Assembly (NCBI RefSeq): GCF_029873635.1
Contig: NC_080418.1
Location: 151,335,748 to 151,399,747, forward strand
DNA from: Malania oleifera
Taxonomy: Eukaryota > Streptophyta > Magnoliopsida > Santalales > Ximeniaceae
Length of the DNA: 64,000 nucleotides
Direction: 5' to 3'
A model generated the notes under the pieces. The model saw nothing but the letters and a program-made list of their open reading frames with translations, was not told the DNA's origin and did no database searches. Below, one piece after another: positions 44,701 through 51,651 of this stretch. The position numbers and the translations under genes were made by a program. Position 1 is the first letter of the stretch. Each line of letters opens with the position of its first letter.

Positions 44701-47700
44701 ATTCAAGGATAAAATGATTAAAGATGGTGATTAGACAATAGAGAACGGTGTTAACACAGACTTTTTGGAGTAGGATAGCTAGTTCTATTAAAAAGTAACA
44801 ATAGATATTTTAGGTGAATCAAGAGGAAGAATCTTGGATGGTAAAAAAAGTTGGTGGTGGGATTAAGATGTCTAAAAAACTATAAAGACAGAATTTGGTT
44901 TAAAACATGGCAAAACTGCAGAAACATAGAAAACCTTGAACTTGGTAGGTGAGAAAAGATGCAAAAAAGGACGTTAGTGAAATTAAACATAGATCATTAA
45001 TAATTTATAATTTTATATACTAGATTAGATACAAAAGAAGCGGAAATAGATATATTTAAACTTGTTAAATTTAGAGAAAAAAATAACAAGAACTTAGGTA
45101 ATGTAAACTGCATAAGAAGTGAGTATGATATTGTCTTGTTTGAGGTAGAAAACATGAAAAAAAGATGGCGAAGTTATTTTAGCATGAAAACCAAGTAAAA
45201 GACTTAAACTTAGAATTTACAAATAAGGAAAAAGGCTAGAAATATGAGATTTATGGAAAAAAGTAGAGTTAATGATGTTAAGTTTACATTGAAAAATATG
45301 AAAAATTGTAAAGCTATGGGACTGGATGACTTCCCAATTGAAATTTGGAAGTGCCTAGGTGATAATGGAATTATGTGGTTAACTGATTTATATAACAGAA
45401 TTATTAAAAAAAAAAAACTAAGAAAATGCCAAACAAATGGAGGGAAAACACTTTAATACTAATATAAAAAAAATAAAGGAGATATTCAAAATTGCATTAA
45501 CTATTGTAGCATTAAACTTATAAGTCATACAATGAGACCGCCGGGGGGGGGGGGGGGCGCATGGTAGTTGAACAAACATTAAGATGGAAATGAGGGTTGA
45601 AGAAAATTAATTTGGTTTTTTGCTTATGAAATCCACTACATAAACTATTTATCTTTTAAGAAGATCAATGAAAAAGTTTAGGAAAAAGAAGGGACTTACA
45701 TATTATTTTTATCGACTTGGAGAGAACGTATAATTGGATACCTAGGGAAATTCTGTTGTAGGCTTTCAAAAAGAAGGACGTATGTTGTAGGTATATTGAT
45801 TTTGTTTAGGATATGTATGATGAAGTAATGACTAGCACTAGGACTACAGGTGGAGAGGCTTGGAATTTTCAATCACAATAGGAGTACATCATGGATCTTC
45901 TTTGGGCCCTTACCTTTTTGCTCTAGTGATAGATAAACTCAGTAGGGGTACCCAAAATGAGGTTTTGTGGTATGCCATTTGCAGATGATATTGTCTTGAT
46001 TGATAAAACTACGGTAAAACTAGGGATGGGGTAGAATTTAAGTTAGAATTATGGAGATAAGCTTTAGAATCTATTTAGGATAATTAGAAATAAGACAAAA
46101 TATACGAAATATAATTTCAGTTATAGTAGGAGGAATATTGGAGAAAAGGTTAAACTTAGTTGTCAATAAATCAATCACACTAATAGATTTCGATACCTAG
46201 GGTCTATTGTGTAAGCTGAAGGAGAAATTGAAGAAGATGTAATGTATGGAGTTTAAGCAGGTTGGGTAAAATGGAGAAGTGCTTAGAGCGTGTTGCATGA
46301 TTGAATACCCTTAAAACTAGAAAGGAAGTTCTATAGAACGACTATAAGACCAACTATGTTTTATGGATCAGAATGTTAGGTAATTAAGAAACATATCCAA
46401 AATGTAAAAGTTGTTAGATGAGAATGTTAAAAATGGATGAGTGGATAATGTTAAAAAGATAAATTAAGGGATGACATATTTGTGGTAAGTTATGCATGGC
46501 TCCTATAGAAGATAAGGGTGTGATGACTTAATGGTTTGAGCATCTGCAACGTAGGCCAAATAATGCATTAGTAAGAGTGAGTTAGTTACTATGAGGGGCA
46601 GTGGAGGGAATAGGGGTAAACTAAAAATAACTAGGAATGAGTTAGTAAAAATTTAATAACCCTGAATTTGTCAGAGGAAATTGTCCATGATCATGTAATT
46701 GGTGAAAACGATTCATGTACCGACCCCACCTATTGGGATGTAAGACTTGGTTTGTTGTTGTATTATTTGCATGATTTTTGAAATTGTGAATAGGAGATGG
46801 CAATTAATAAGGTTTTGATTATAACTCAAGACTACAGTTTTTGTTATTGTAATAGATTTATGTGCACAGGTATTGGAAGCCTCTGTTAGCAGGAAACGAT
46901 TAAGAAAGGTGACATGAAAATCCAGGTTTTGTTGCTATAATAGAGTTACGTGTGCAGGTATCTGAAGCTTCTGTTAGCAGAAACCGGAGTACAATCATTG
47001 TTCCTGCAGGGAGTGCTCGAGATGAGGGGTGGGCAGCATTCAGGAACATTTTGGTGGAGATCAGTGAAGCATCGCGGCTTTTGATGATGCCCAATCAGGT
47101 TTATTTGTGTTGCATTCAATTGTTATTGCATTTTCCAGTTGCCTATTAGTTTCTCCTTTCAGAGGGATCTCACTTATTCTTTCTCCTTGCCCACGGGTGT
47201 GTGCATGCTTCTAAACAGCAAAATTCTGAGGCTTCAGAGCGTCTTGTTGGCCTTTCAGATGATGTTGGGGCGGGCTTCATATCTGGACACAGTAGTCAAC
47301 CTGCTGCCGCATCTGAATTGAATGTAGACAGGTCGGTTGAACTCCCACCACAAGATGAAATTGGTAATCTTGGGGTTTCAAAAGTGATCAGGGCGGATCA
47401 GAAGAGGTTCTTCTTTGATCTTGGAAGCAACAACAGGGGTCATTTCCTGAGGATATCTGAGGTGTGTTTTAAGAGGAATTTTTTTATGCATTAAATTAAA
47501 ATGCTGTATTTTCTCCTGCACCAACCCTCCCTCCGCCCCTCCCTCAGGAAGGGGCCTAAGCAGGTGTCAAGTCGAATTTGAAATGGTACTGGAGTTTGAA
47601 AATGGCATTGCAATTGCAGGTTGCAGGATCAGATCGCTCTTCCATCATCCTTCCGCTCTCTGGGCTGAAGCAGTTTCATGAAATGGTGGGTCACTTTGTG

Positions 47701-47772
47701 GAGATCACCAAGGATCGAATTGAGGGAATGGGTGGCGCGAGTGTTCGGACAGTGGACCCCCCACAAAGGTGA
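26533..47772 (+). CDS. PURA1: Transcription factor/RNA-binding protein PUR-alpha 1 (five exons)
   Basis: The coding exons are 26533-26787, 26916-26963, 46958-47098, 47219-47461 and 47620-47772, giving 279 aa plus TGA. All introns are phase 0. The protein has three PUR repeats: about residues 14-82 (VEHKLFYFDLKENPRGRYLK), 83-142 (VFYFDIGENRRGRFLK) and 199-268 (RADQKRFFFDLGSNNRGHF). The C-terminus VRTVDPPQR matches plant PUR-alpha. PUR-alpha proteins bind single-stranded purine-rich (GGN)n DNA and RNA, and the Arabidopsis protein binds telo-box promoters. The length is slightly below the approximately 296 aa of Arabidopsis because the Gly-rich N-terminal run is short. Intron 2 is 19,994 bp and full of LINEs. 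No frame damage is visible, so the gene is likely functional. Confidence 0.96.
26788..26915 (+). other. PURA1 intron 1 (GC-AG type, C-rich)
   Basis: The 128-nt intron has AAG|GCAACT at its 5' end and TTAATTTCAG|GTG at its 3' end. GC-AG introns are a minor but normal class. About 40 bp of CCCCTC repeats (26817-26856) fill its centre. Confidence 0.85.
26817..26856 (-). repeat. (CCCCTC)n tract; complementary strand is (GGN)n purine-rich
   Basis: At least five units of CCCCTC or close variants. The complementary strand reads GAGGGG repeatedly, so it matches the (GGN)n pattern bound by PUR-alpha and can form G-quadruplexes. Confidence 0.85.
26916..26963 (+). CDS. PURA1: PURA1 exon 2
   Basis: A 48-nt exon encodes residues 86-101, VFYFDIGENRRGRFLK, the first half of PUR repeat II. 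It is bounded by TTTCAG and AAG|GTAACT. Confidence 0.95.
26964..27354 (+). other. PURA1 intron 2, 5' native part
   Basis: About 390 bp of ordinary AT-rich intron sequence follows the donor GTAACT. No transposon similarity is recognised before the first L1 piece. Confidence 0.6.
27355..29519 (+). mobile_element. L1-type LINE, ORF1-only copy with A-tail
   Basis: This plus-strand piece encodes a plant L1 ORF1-like protein across frame breaks. RLDKVVKVIALFVLEKNW lies near 27580 and a block around GHGWRGKRYSIFVPKGFEGSG near 27800-27860. Further frames (28021-28359, 28605-28805) follow. It ends ATATATTCATTTAATATT plus an A-run (29509-29519). No endonuclease or RT is found between ORF1 and the tail. 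Exact edges are uncertain: AATTTTCATC at about 27344 and AATTCTCATC at about 29528 are possible target copies. Confidence 0.62.
29520..30309. other. Native intron 2 sequence between LINE pieces
   Basis: AT-rich sequence with no recognised protein similarity or long open frame. It is probably original intron. Confidence 0.5.
30310..31230 (+). mobile_element. L1-type LINE ORF2 3' fragment
   Basis: A 5'-truncated LINE gives the C-terminal part of ORF2. It begins at the GGLGLGNFVSKNI region just after a 16-base G run (30363-30378). It continues through FPLEDFFLWHIVIK and HVNGGDTNLG to a degraded zf-RVT region at 30930-31100 (KASPKVEALFGWL, C-x-C, LFHL-like). Several frame changes are needed. The homologous segments at 34480 and 40440 support the assignment. 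Confidence 0.72.
31231..32504 (+). mobile_element. Probable L1 ORF1/linker region upstream of ORF2
   Basis: This is a decayed, low-complexity Glu/Lys/Ser-rich coding remnant (frames 31241-31516 and 32184-32438). It lies between one LINE end and the ORF2 start at 32505. Position and composition fit the C-terminal part of a plant L1 ORF1, but I see no decisive motif. Confidence 0.4.
32505..35640 (+). pseudogene. L1-type LINE ORF2 (endonuclease, RT, zf-RVT), decayed
   Basis: The start MKIISWNAWGLG (32505) is the endonuclease/exonuclease/phosphatase domain. ETK follows at about 32610, and GDFNAA-like and SRIDRFLFSN boxes lie at 32930-33110. The linker frames 33195-33413 and 33374-33781 include NSRFFRRMANRKMRKN. 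The RT core is reduced by a deletion near 33780-33830. The palm survives as IQVADDNIFFLED (near 34100), a variant of the FADD box. KRDHLVGS and GLRNVISKSI follow (34540-34640), then a degraded zf-RVT part to about 35400. Multiple stops and shifts make it dead. Confidence 0.82.
35641..36035 (+). mobile_element. L1-type LINE ORF2 fragment
   Basis: A second copy of the ORF2 region between RT and zf-RVT. The frame 35864-35962 (MNVRETEELSSLLGLLDSF) parallels the part at 34990-35045 (EGEVEELTSLLRVLNSF). It lacks the rest of ORF2 and abuts an ORF1-type element. Confidence 0.62.
36036..37262 (+). mobile_element. L1-type LINE, second ORF1-only copy with A-tail
   Basis: It opens with a region homologous to 27570-27860 (RLDKVGKG, then GWKGK across shifts) and continues with a Gln-rich stretch (36567-36640, QQMKQQMQSQQVQQQS). 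It ends CTTAATATATATTCTTTTATTATT plus A7 at 37262. The tail resembles that at 29480-29519. Like the first copy it has no endonuclease or RT between ORF1 and the A-tail. Confidence 0.6.
37263..37778 (+). mobile_element. L1-type LINE 3' fragment (zf-RVT end)
   Basis: A short plus-strand remnant with the degenerate FKVKGFLFFV / CFMCYAC pattern of the zf-RVT domain and the following tail. It ends where a reverse-oriented LINE end begins, so two LINE 3' ends meet at about 37745-37790. Confidence 0.55.
37779..39180 (-). mobile_element. L1-type LINE 3' part, reverse orientation
   Basis: On the minus strand, from about 39170 downward, come RDHLVSWKV-like and LGNMVSKNISLMGKWFWRF stretches, then IWKDKVPSKI and CLMCGKSNETNANFFLHC (zf-RVT, 38520-38190). 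Last is a 3' region ending LIQKKK, whose DNA is CTTATCCAAAAAAAAG read on the minus strand (plus 37779-37796). Frames 38319-38522 and 38037-38306 are its best open pieces. The L1 3' end with its short A-tail faces left. Confidence 0.78.
39181..39574. repeat. LINE tail, small hairpin and a 41-bp tandem repeat
   Basis: A LINE-like T-rich 3' tail ending in eight A lies at 39226-39275. GTGATGGT/ACCATCAC forms an 8-bp stem with a 4-nt loop (39441-39460). Two tandem copies of a 41-bp unit (AGCAACGTTA...GTAACGTCT) follow at 39480-39560. No coding potential is recognised. Confidence 0.6.
39575..41880 (+). pseudogene. L1-type LINE ORF2 (RT and zf-RVT), decayed
   Basis: The plus strand shows the RT start ADFRPISLVI (39598-39630), SYAQSAFVG (39696-39720), a broken FKLDF-like finger region and SLICWWCYY near 39965 (the frame-shifted FADD box). 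The thumb-side block KKEGGLGLGNWVSKNI follows (40430-40480), then KYFSWDWDIHFCKALNDR (40810-40860). The zf-RVT region runs IWKAKFPSKIKAFIWLV to DSVESVSHLFLHC (41020-41200). Stops and shifts are frequent. The 3' limit near 41880 is set by the RTE element start and is approximate. Confidence 0.8.
42021..42842. mobile_element. Non-autonomous element with short inverted ends (hAT-like), inside the RTE LINE
   Basis: The insertion begins GGAGTGAGCA followed by GGTTAACTGAACC. It ends GGTTCAG...TTGCCCACTCA, so the termini are imperfect inverted repeats (GAGTGAGCA and GAGTGGGCA). It lies between 5' LINE sequence and the block TAGTGGTAGCGAAATATGAG, and it has no coding capacity. The hAT-like assignment comes from the GTGAGCA-type ends. 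I could not confirm an 8-bp target duplication. Confidence 0.55.
42232..42545. mobile_element. Foldback element nested in the element at 42021-42842
   Basis: The 314-bp unit starts GGCAAAAGACACTAACCTCC and ends with the near-perfect reverse complement GGAGGTTAGTGTTTTTTGCC. The interior is made of diverged repeats of a TTGAGGTTTG-ACACGAACCT type motif, and the second half reads as their complement. The whole element can fold into one long hairpin. Confidence 0.75.
43471..44395. mobile_element. MULE-like non-autonomous element in the RTE endonuclease
   Basis: A 925-bp insertion is flanked by a perfect 10-bp direct repeat GGATATGATC (43461-43470 and 44396-44405). Its ends are imperfect inverted repeats: ATGGTTATTAAAATCATGAT on the left, and AAGGTTGTTAGAATCGGGAT as the right end's complement. 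Subterminal GATTCTACGAT-type repeats face inward at both ends. The interior (43650-44150) is less AT-rich and includes a frame 43898-44128 of no known similarity. A 9-11-bp duplication is the hallmark of Mutator-like elements. Confidence 0.75.
45543..45557 (+). repeat. Poly-G run in RTE LINE
   Basis: Fifteen consecutive G bases sit between RT blocks of the RTE copy, where related elements have ordinary coding sequence. A similar 16-base G run is at 30363-30378 in an L1 copy. Confidence 0.9.
46766..46957 (+). other. PURA1 intron 2, 3' end with duplicated acceptor region
   Basis: Native intron follows the RTE end. A copy (46835-46898) of the region that spans the real exon 3 acceptor (46923-46986) lies 88 bp upstream. 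It has its own TGCACAG|GTATT acceptor and 13 codons resembling the exon start. The true acceptor is GTGTGCAG at 46957, judged by continuity with exon 2 in conserved PUR repeat II. Confidence 0.85.
46958..47098 (+). CDS. PURA1: PURA1 exon 3
   Basis: Encodes residues 102-148, from VSEASVSRNRSTIIVPAG to SRLLMMPNQ, the second half of PUR repeat II. The donor is CAG|GTTTAT. Confidence 0.95.
47099..47218 (+). other. PURA1 intron 3
   Basis: A 120-nt GT-AG intron ending CTTCTAAACAG. An alternative CAG at 47161 would add codons not seen in PUR-alpha, so 47219 is the better start of exon 4. Confidence 0.85.
47219..47461 (+). CDS. PURA1: PURA1 exon 4
   Basis: Encodes residues 149-229: a Ser/Pro-rich linker with DDVGAGFISGH, then the start of PUR repeat III up to GHFLRISE. 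The donor is GAG|GTGTGT. Confidence 0.95.
47620..47772 (+). CDS. PURA1: PURA1 exon 5
   Basis: Encodes residues 230-279, VAGSDRSSIILPLSG through VRTVDPPQR, and the stop TGA. It follows a 158-nt intron ending CAATTGCAG. Confidence 0.96.
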   Translation, partial: VAGSDRSSIILPLSGLKQFHEMVGHFVEITKDRIEGMGGASVRTVDPPQR

Positions 47773-48062
47773 ATTCTGAGTTCACTCTATAAAGAAAGAG
47801 TTTGAAAGAAAGGCAGGAGTCCAGTCCCATGGAGGGTTTTCTTAGAGCTTATCTAGGTACGTGGAGGAGAGTGGTTTGTTTAGGGCTGCAACTTAACATT
47901 CTCACGTTCACTCTCACTCCCACTACATGTGTTCTGTTATTTTGTCTGTGTCATTCAGAATTCAGATTCAGTGTGGAAATAATCTTGCACCTCTGTCGGA
48001 TCTGCCAGAGAAGTTGGGAGTTGTTATTTCCTGTCTAACCCTTTGAAATAAAAAAAAAAAAA
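47773..48062 (+). terminator. PURA1 3' untranslated region and polyadenylation signal
   Basis: This is non-coding sequence after the stop codon. AATAAA at 48047-48052 is a canonical plant near-upstream element about 275 bp past the stop. A genomic run of about 16 A follows directly (48050-48065). The cleavage site is not resolved. Confidence 0.6.
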
Positions 48063-49012
48063 AAACTGTATTTTCAGGTCAGACGCGGAATAACAGGGAA
48101 AGAAAATGCCAGAAAATTGTACTTGTGATTGTGACGGTGTGGTGGCTGACGTTTACAATAATTAATCATTTGTGGGGAGACGATTCTCTTCTTATCTTCT
48201 TCCTTTTTTTTTTTAAAACCTTTTCCCCAGCTAATTGTTGTCATGGTTTAGAAACAGCTTCTACTGCAGCTTCTTAGAGGCCAGAATTTTATACGGTTTA
48301 GAGTTTGAACTTGTGTTTATAAGCAACTTTTTTGATTTATCTGCGTTTAAAGTAATTATCTATCAACAAATTAAGCATAAGCTTGAAGAAGGTAGTTTAT
48401 CAAATATTCATATTTGGCGAGTTTTGTAATTTGGAATTGTATTGGATTTGAATAAGATGTATAAAATTATATTGAAATTTATTTAAATTCACTCAAATTA
48501 ACACACGAAATGCATGCTTTCAAATGCCATTTTTCAGAGTTCTACAATATGATTAAACACAACCATAAGTATGTAGTTACTATATGACCGAAAGGGTTTG
48601 GCAGCTTAAATTCACTTGAATGTAACGGTGACTTCCTTCAATTCCCAACCTTCCTACCTTTATGCTTAATCCATTCCCCCCCCTCCCCCCCTACTACTTT
48701 CAAATTAACATCACGTACCTTATCAATGACCACTTTTGCATCCAATGCAATAAAGGATGGGCATAGCCCAACCAAGAAAACAAGTATGTGGCTCTTGTAA
48801 ATTATATAAGAAAAATACTAATAATAGGATGCATGGGAAAAATTAAAGATGATGCATCGGCTAAGGTGTGCGCTAGGCATTGTCCTTAGGGCATTCACCC
48901 CTCCAAATAGTGCAGAAGATTCATCGGCACCCACCTTTAGGAGACAGCAGTCCTTCTCACCAATTGGGAGATAGGACCAGGTTCGCCCAATACCCAAACA
49001 AATAAGAATAGA
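48063..49012. other. Intergenic stretch
   Basis: AT-rich, with a pyrimidine-rich C run near 48676-48692 and no convincing open frame, RNA gene or transposon similarity. Confidence 0.5.
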
Positions 49013-49182
49013 AAACAGAAGAATTGCAGAACAACTCATAAGAACAAGCTAAGCATAGGGCGGAACATGTTCGCAGAAATATGTGAACAATAGAATCAAA
49101 CAGAAGAATTGCAGAACAACTCATAAGAACAAGCTAAGCATAGGGCGGAACATGTTCGCAGAAATATGTGAACAATAGAATC
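49013..49182. repeat. 85-bp tandem duplication
   Basis: Two almost identical direct copies (49013-49097 and 49098-49182) contain AAACAGAAGAATTGCAG and CATGTTCGCAGAAATATGTG. Only a base or two at the unit end differs, so it is recent. Confidence 0.92.
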
Positions 49183-49377
49183 GAACAAAGTACTGCATCG
49201 AAAGGAAAATATGATCGAACGACAAAGTATTGGTTTAAAAATAGAGTTTAAAAAGTAATATTTCCCAATGGACAGCCCAAAAGATAATGAGTTAAGAGTA
49301 AAGAACGTGACGGGAGTGCTAAGAAAAAAATTAATCTCTTAGTTAATTAAGCGTTGAATCAAGAAAAACAACATATA

Positions 49378-49601
49378 ATCCCCAGGGTGTGGTTCAGGTG
49401 GTAGTGCGGGCTGCAAGAGTACCTTTTAGGAGATTAGGTGTTCAAACCCTCCCGGGTTCGTTTCCGTCTCTGGACTCCTGAGTTTATCCTCTCTTTAGAG
49501 TTGTGGGATCAACTTCAAGTGGGGCATGATTAGTCACGTGGACCGTAAAACGGACATGTGGATACCCGGTGCGTAATCCAAAAACAAAAAAGAAAAAAAA
49601 A
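49378..49601 (+). mobile_element. tRNA-derived SINE with perfect target duplication
   Basis: A body of about 224 bp has an A-box-like TGGTTCAGGTGGTAGTGCGG (49389-49408), a B-box-like GTTCAAACC (49440-49448) and a non-tRNA body. An impure A-tail follows from about 49578. It is flanked by identical 17-bp copies of AAGAAAAACAACATATA (49361-49377 and 49602-49618). The intact duplication implies recent insertion. Confidence 0.87.
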
Positions 49602-49618
49602 AAGAAAAACAACATATA

Positions 49619-49918
49619 TAAATAAATAGATAAAATAGAGGTCCCCTTGTGTGGTGCCTCGTTAAACCTTTTTGGATCATAAAAAGGTCCCACATGAAAA
49701 GGGCTCCCAACTCTTCTAAGCAATCAATGTGGGACAAGCCACATAAGGCTTTTGAATTACTCGTCAAAAAACAGCAACATTCACCCACTATTTCAAAAGA
49801 TAGAGAATGCCTAGGTTACTAATCATAATGTAATATACTGAATTTAGTGCCTTTTTGACTATGAACTAGAACTCGGAAGATAAGTTGTGAACACCAAAGT
49901 TTGATAAGACATTAAGAT
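49619..49918. other. Intergenic stretch before the right-hand retrotransposon nest
   Basis: No gene is recognised. Copies of GTCCCACAT on both strands (49687 on plus, 49734 on minus) resemble a dispersed plant repeat. The last bases AAGAT (49914-49918) should be the target duplication of the element that begins at 49919. Confidence 0.45.
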
Positions 49919-51285
49919 TGTAGTAATTTAAAAAAAAATATTAGTAATTAATTAATTAAATACTATTGAATTGGTTTAATTAAATGCATATATATATATA
50001 TATATATATATAATGTTACTATAAAATAATATAATATTATTATGTTAAGTTGGTGGAGGGCATTGAAGATTGCTTTGAAGATTTCAATTGGAAATGAAAT
50101 TTCTAATTCTACAACCTTGGAGTTGGCAAGCAACTGGGAGCCATTTCCTTCTCGCTCCTCAGGCTCTCCCACTCTCTCTCTAAATTTCTCCTTCATCCGT
50201 AAGCCAAATTGACGATCGTAAATCACCATGATGATCTAGGAGCGTTTCTCTACAAGTCTGGCGGAGTAGATTTTTGAACTGGCCTTTTCAGGTACCACTC
50301 CAAGGTTAGGGTAAGATTTAGGGAATTAAGCAAATTTGATATTTTTGGGAGTTTAATTATTTATTTGGAGTTTGTGGGTTTAGGAAATGTTAAAATAACA
50401 TTTTACTTAGGGTTGAGTTGATTAAACTAGAATTTATGAATTCAAGATTTATGTGAGCGCCGCAGACACAGTTTTGGGATCCTTGCAGGCGTAATTTTAG
50501 GAAACCAGATAAGGGGAATAGATTAAGCCAATTGTTTTGTAAATTCTACTGGTTAAAATGGAAATTATATGTGTAGGTATATGATTATCATGCAAGTTTT
50601 GAAAGCCAACCGTTTAAACTGAGGGTTTTGAACCTAGGGTTGTGTTAATAGCTATTATTTTCGAAAATGAACCGTTTAAAGTAAAGAAAAAGGCTACAGG
50701 ATTTAAGTAATGGATTTTCTAGATAATTTGACTGTTGAAATGATTGGTTGGAATTGTTTTACATTTTCTAAAATTGGTTAAGGTGAGTGTGTGTGTGTGT
50801 GAGTATGGTCTGAGAAAGGTTTTATAACTGTGGTTAATTAACAATTAAAGATATTTTGTATACACTAAACTCATGATAGTCACACACTAATATTAATCTA
50901 TGCCGTCTTACTTGAATGTGTCTCATCCGTTATACAATTAATCTTTTTCAAGACCTCTGCGTGATCGAGCTTAGCAAGCTCGGGGTTAGGTTTGTTGGCA
51001 TAGCATTTTTGTGAGGGTACAGATCTTGGATGTATTTTTGGGTTTATGTTTTTAGTTTTTTGAGATGTATATATGGATATTGGATGTTGGGAAATTTCTT
51101 TTTATTTTTATTTTTATTTTTATTTTTATTTTTATTTTTATTTTGGGATGTTTATATAGAACTCTAGTATATTATTGAGGATGTTTAATTATTTTTCCGT
51201 TGCGTGATTGAGGTTATGGTATCAGTCACAGGTGATTAGATCGCATCAAACCCTAGGCCCCACTTAGCGGGTTCAGGGCGTGACA
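49919..51285 (+). mobile_element. 5' LTR of element A (AT-rich hairpin family, short)
   Basis: The LTR runs from TGTAGTAATTT to GTTCAGGGCGTGACA, followed by a primer-binding site. At 1367 bp it is much shorter than its relatives (about 2.5 kb). It keeps the hairpin-rich upstream part (about 50088), the CT-rich leader and splice-like sites: donor 50311, acceptor 50446, a mutated donor AG|ATAAGG at 50509, and the acceptor-like TTTTTCAAG near 50952. The middle exon is 62 nt. It is called a 5' LTR because internal sequence follows. Confidence 0.85.
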
Positions 51286-51288
51286 GAG

Positions 51289-51300
51289 TGGTATCAGAGC
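51289..51300 (+). other. Primer-binding site, element A
   Basis: TGGTATCAGAGC, the complement of the 3' end of initiator Met-tRNA, lies 3 bp past the LTR end. This is the usual minus-strand primer site of Ty3/gypsy elements. Confidence 0.9.
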
Positions 51301-51627
51301 TTTAGGTTGTTAGGTCCTGCAAACTCTAGGACGGATTAATACCAGAGTATAGGTTTGAGTTAGGATGAGGATAGGAACGAGTAGATTAGGATATTGTTAA
51401 AACTTTTGAGTTTTGTTTCGTAAGCTTGGAGGCAGAAATCCCTTGATAGACTTCTGCGACTTTCTGATTCAGTCACGAGTTTCAGAAAACCACGGTAAAT
51501 CCATCAATGGTGATATTTCTGAGCACTGACCCCGATTTTCGTCATTTATTGATTTTCTAGTTTAATATTTATATCGATTAAGCTATGACAATGAGATTCT
51601 AAAAGTCTTTTCTGTCTTATCTTTAGG

Positions 51628-51651
51628 ATGGATCCCAAAGATAAGGGTGTT
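51628..51651 (+). pseudogene. Start of element A gag, interrupted at codon 8
   Basis: ATGGATCCCAAAGATAAGGG directly follows the acceptor-like TCTTTAG|G (51626). Only seven codons and two bases are present before element B begins at 51652. The rest of A must lie beyond the right window edge. Confidence 0.65.

Larger units (their letters stand above)
41881..46765 (+). mobile_element. RTE-clade LINE, interrupted by two other elements
   Basis: The 5' end carries GTCCCAAGCCCGGGTAAAGG (41890-41909), typical of a plant RTE family. The endonuclease domain begins near 42985-43010 (STWNIGILTSKSIVDTM), passes RETKWV and EFWEDMDSIIQGI, and reaches LNGHIEKDDKGYERIHGG at 43380-43440. After an insertion it resumes at 44406. 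RT blocks include GLDDFPIEIWKCLGDNGI (45322-45375), SHTM (45525), PFADDIVLID (45975-46005), RFRYLGSIV (46184-46210) and YRTTIRP (46332-46355). The 3' end is TTGGTTTGTTGTTGTATT (about 46748-46765). It is dead through many stops and shifts. Confidence 0.85.

Noticed and set aside
45244..45456. 70-codon frame as an independent gene
   Set aside because: It is the RTE reverse transcriptase segment with PIEIWKCLGDNG and has decayed neighbours on both sides.
49720..49745. GTCCCACATTG on the minus strand, resembling the plant snRNA upstream element
   Set aside because: No TATA box at the required spacing and no U-snRNA sequence downstream. The motif belongs to a dispersed repeat with a second copy at 49687.
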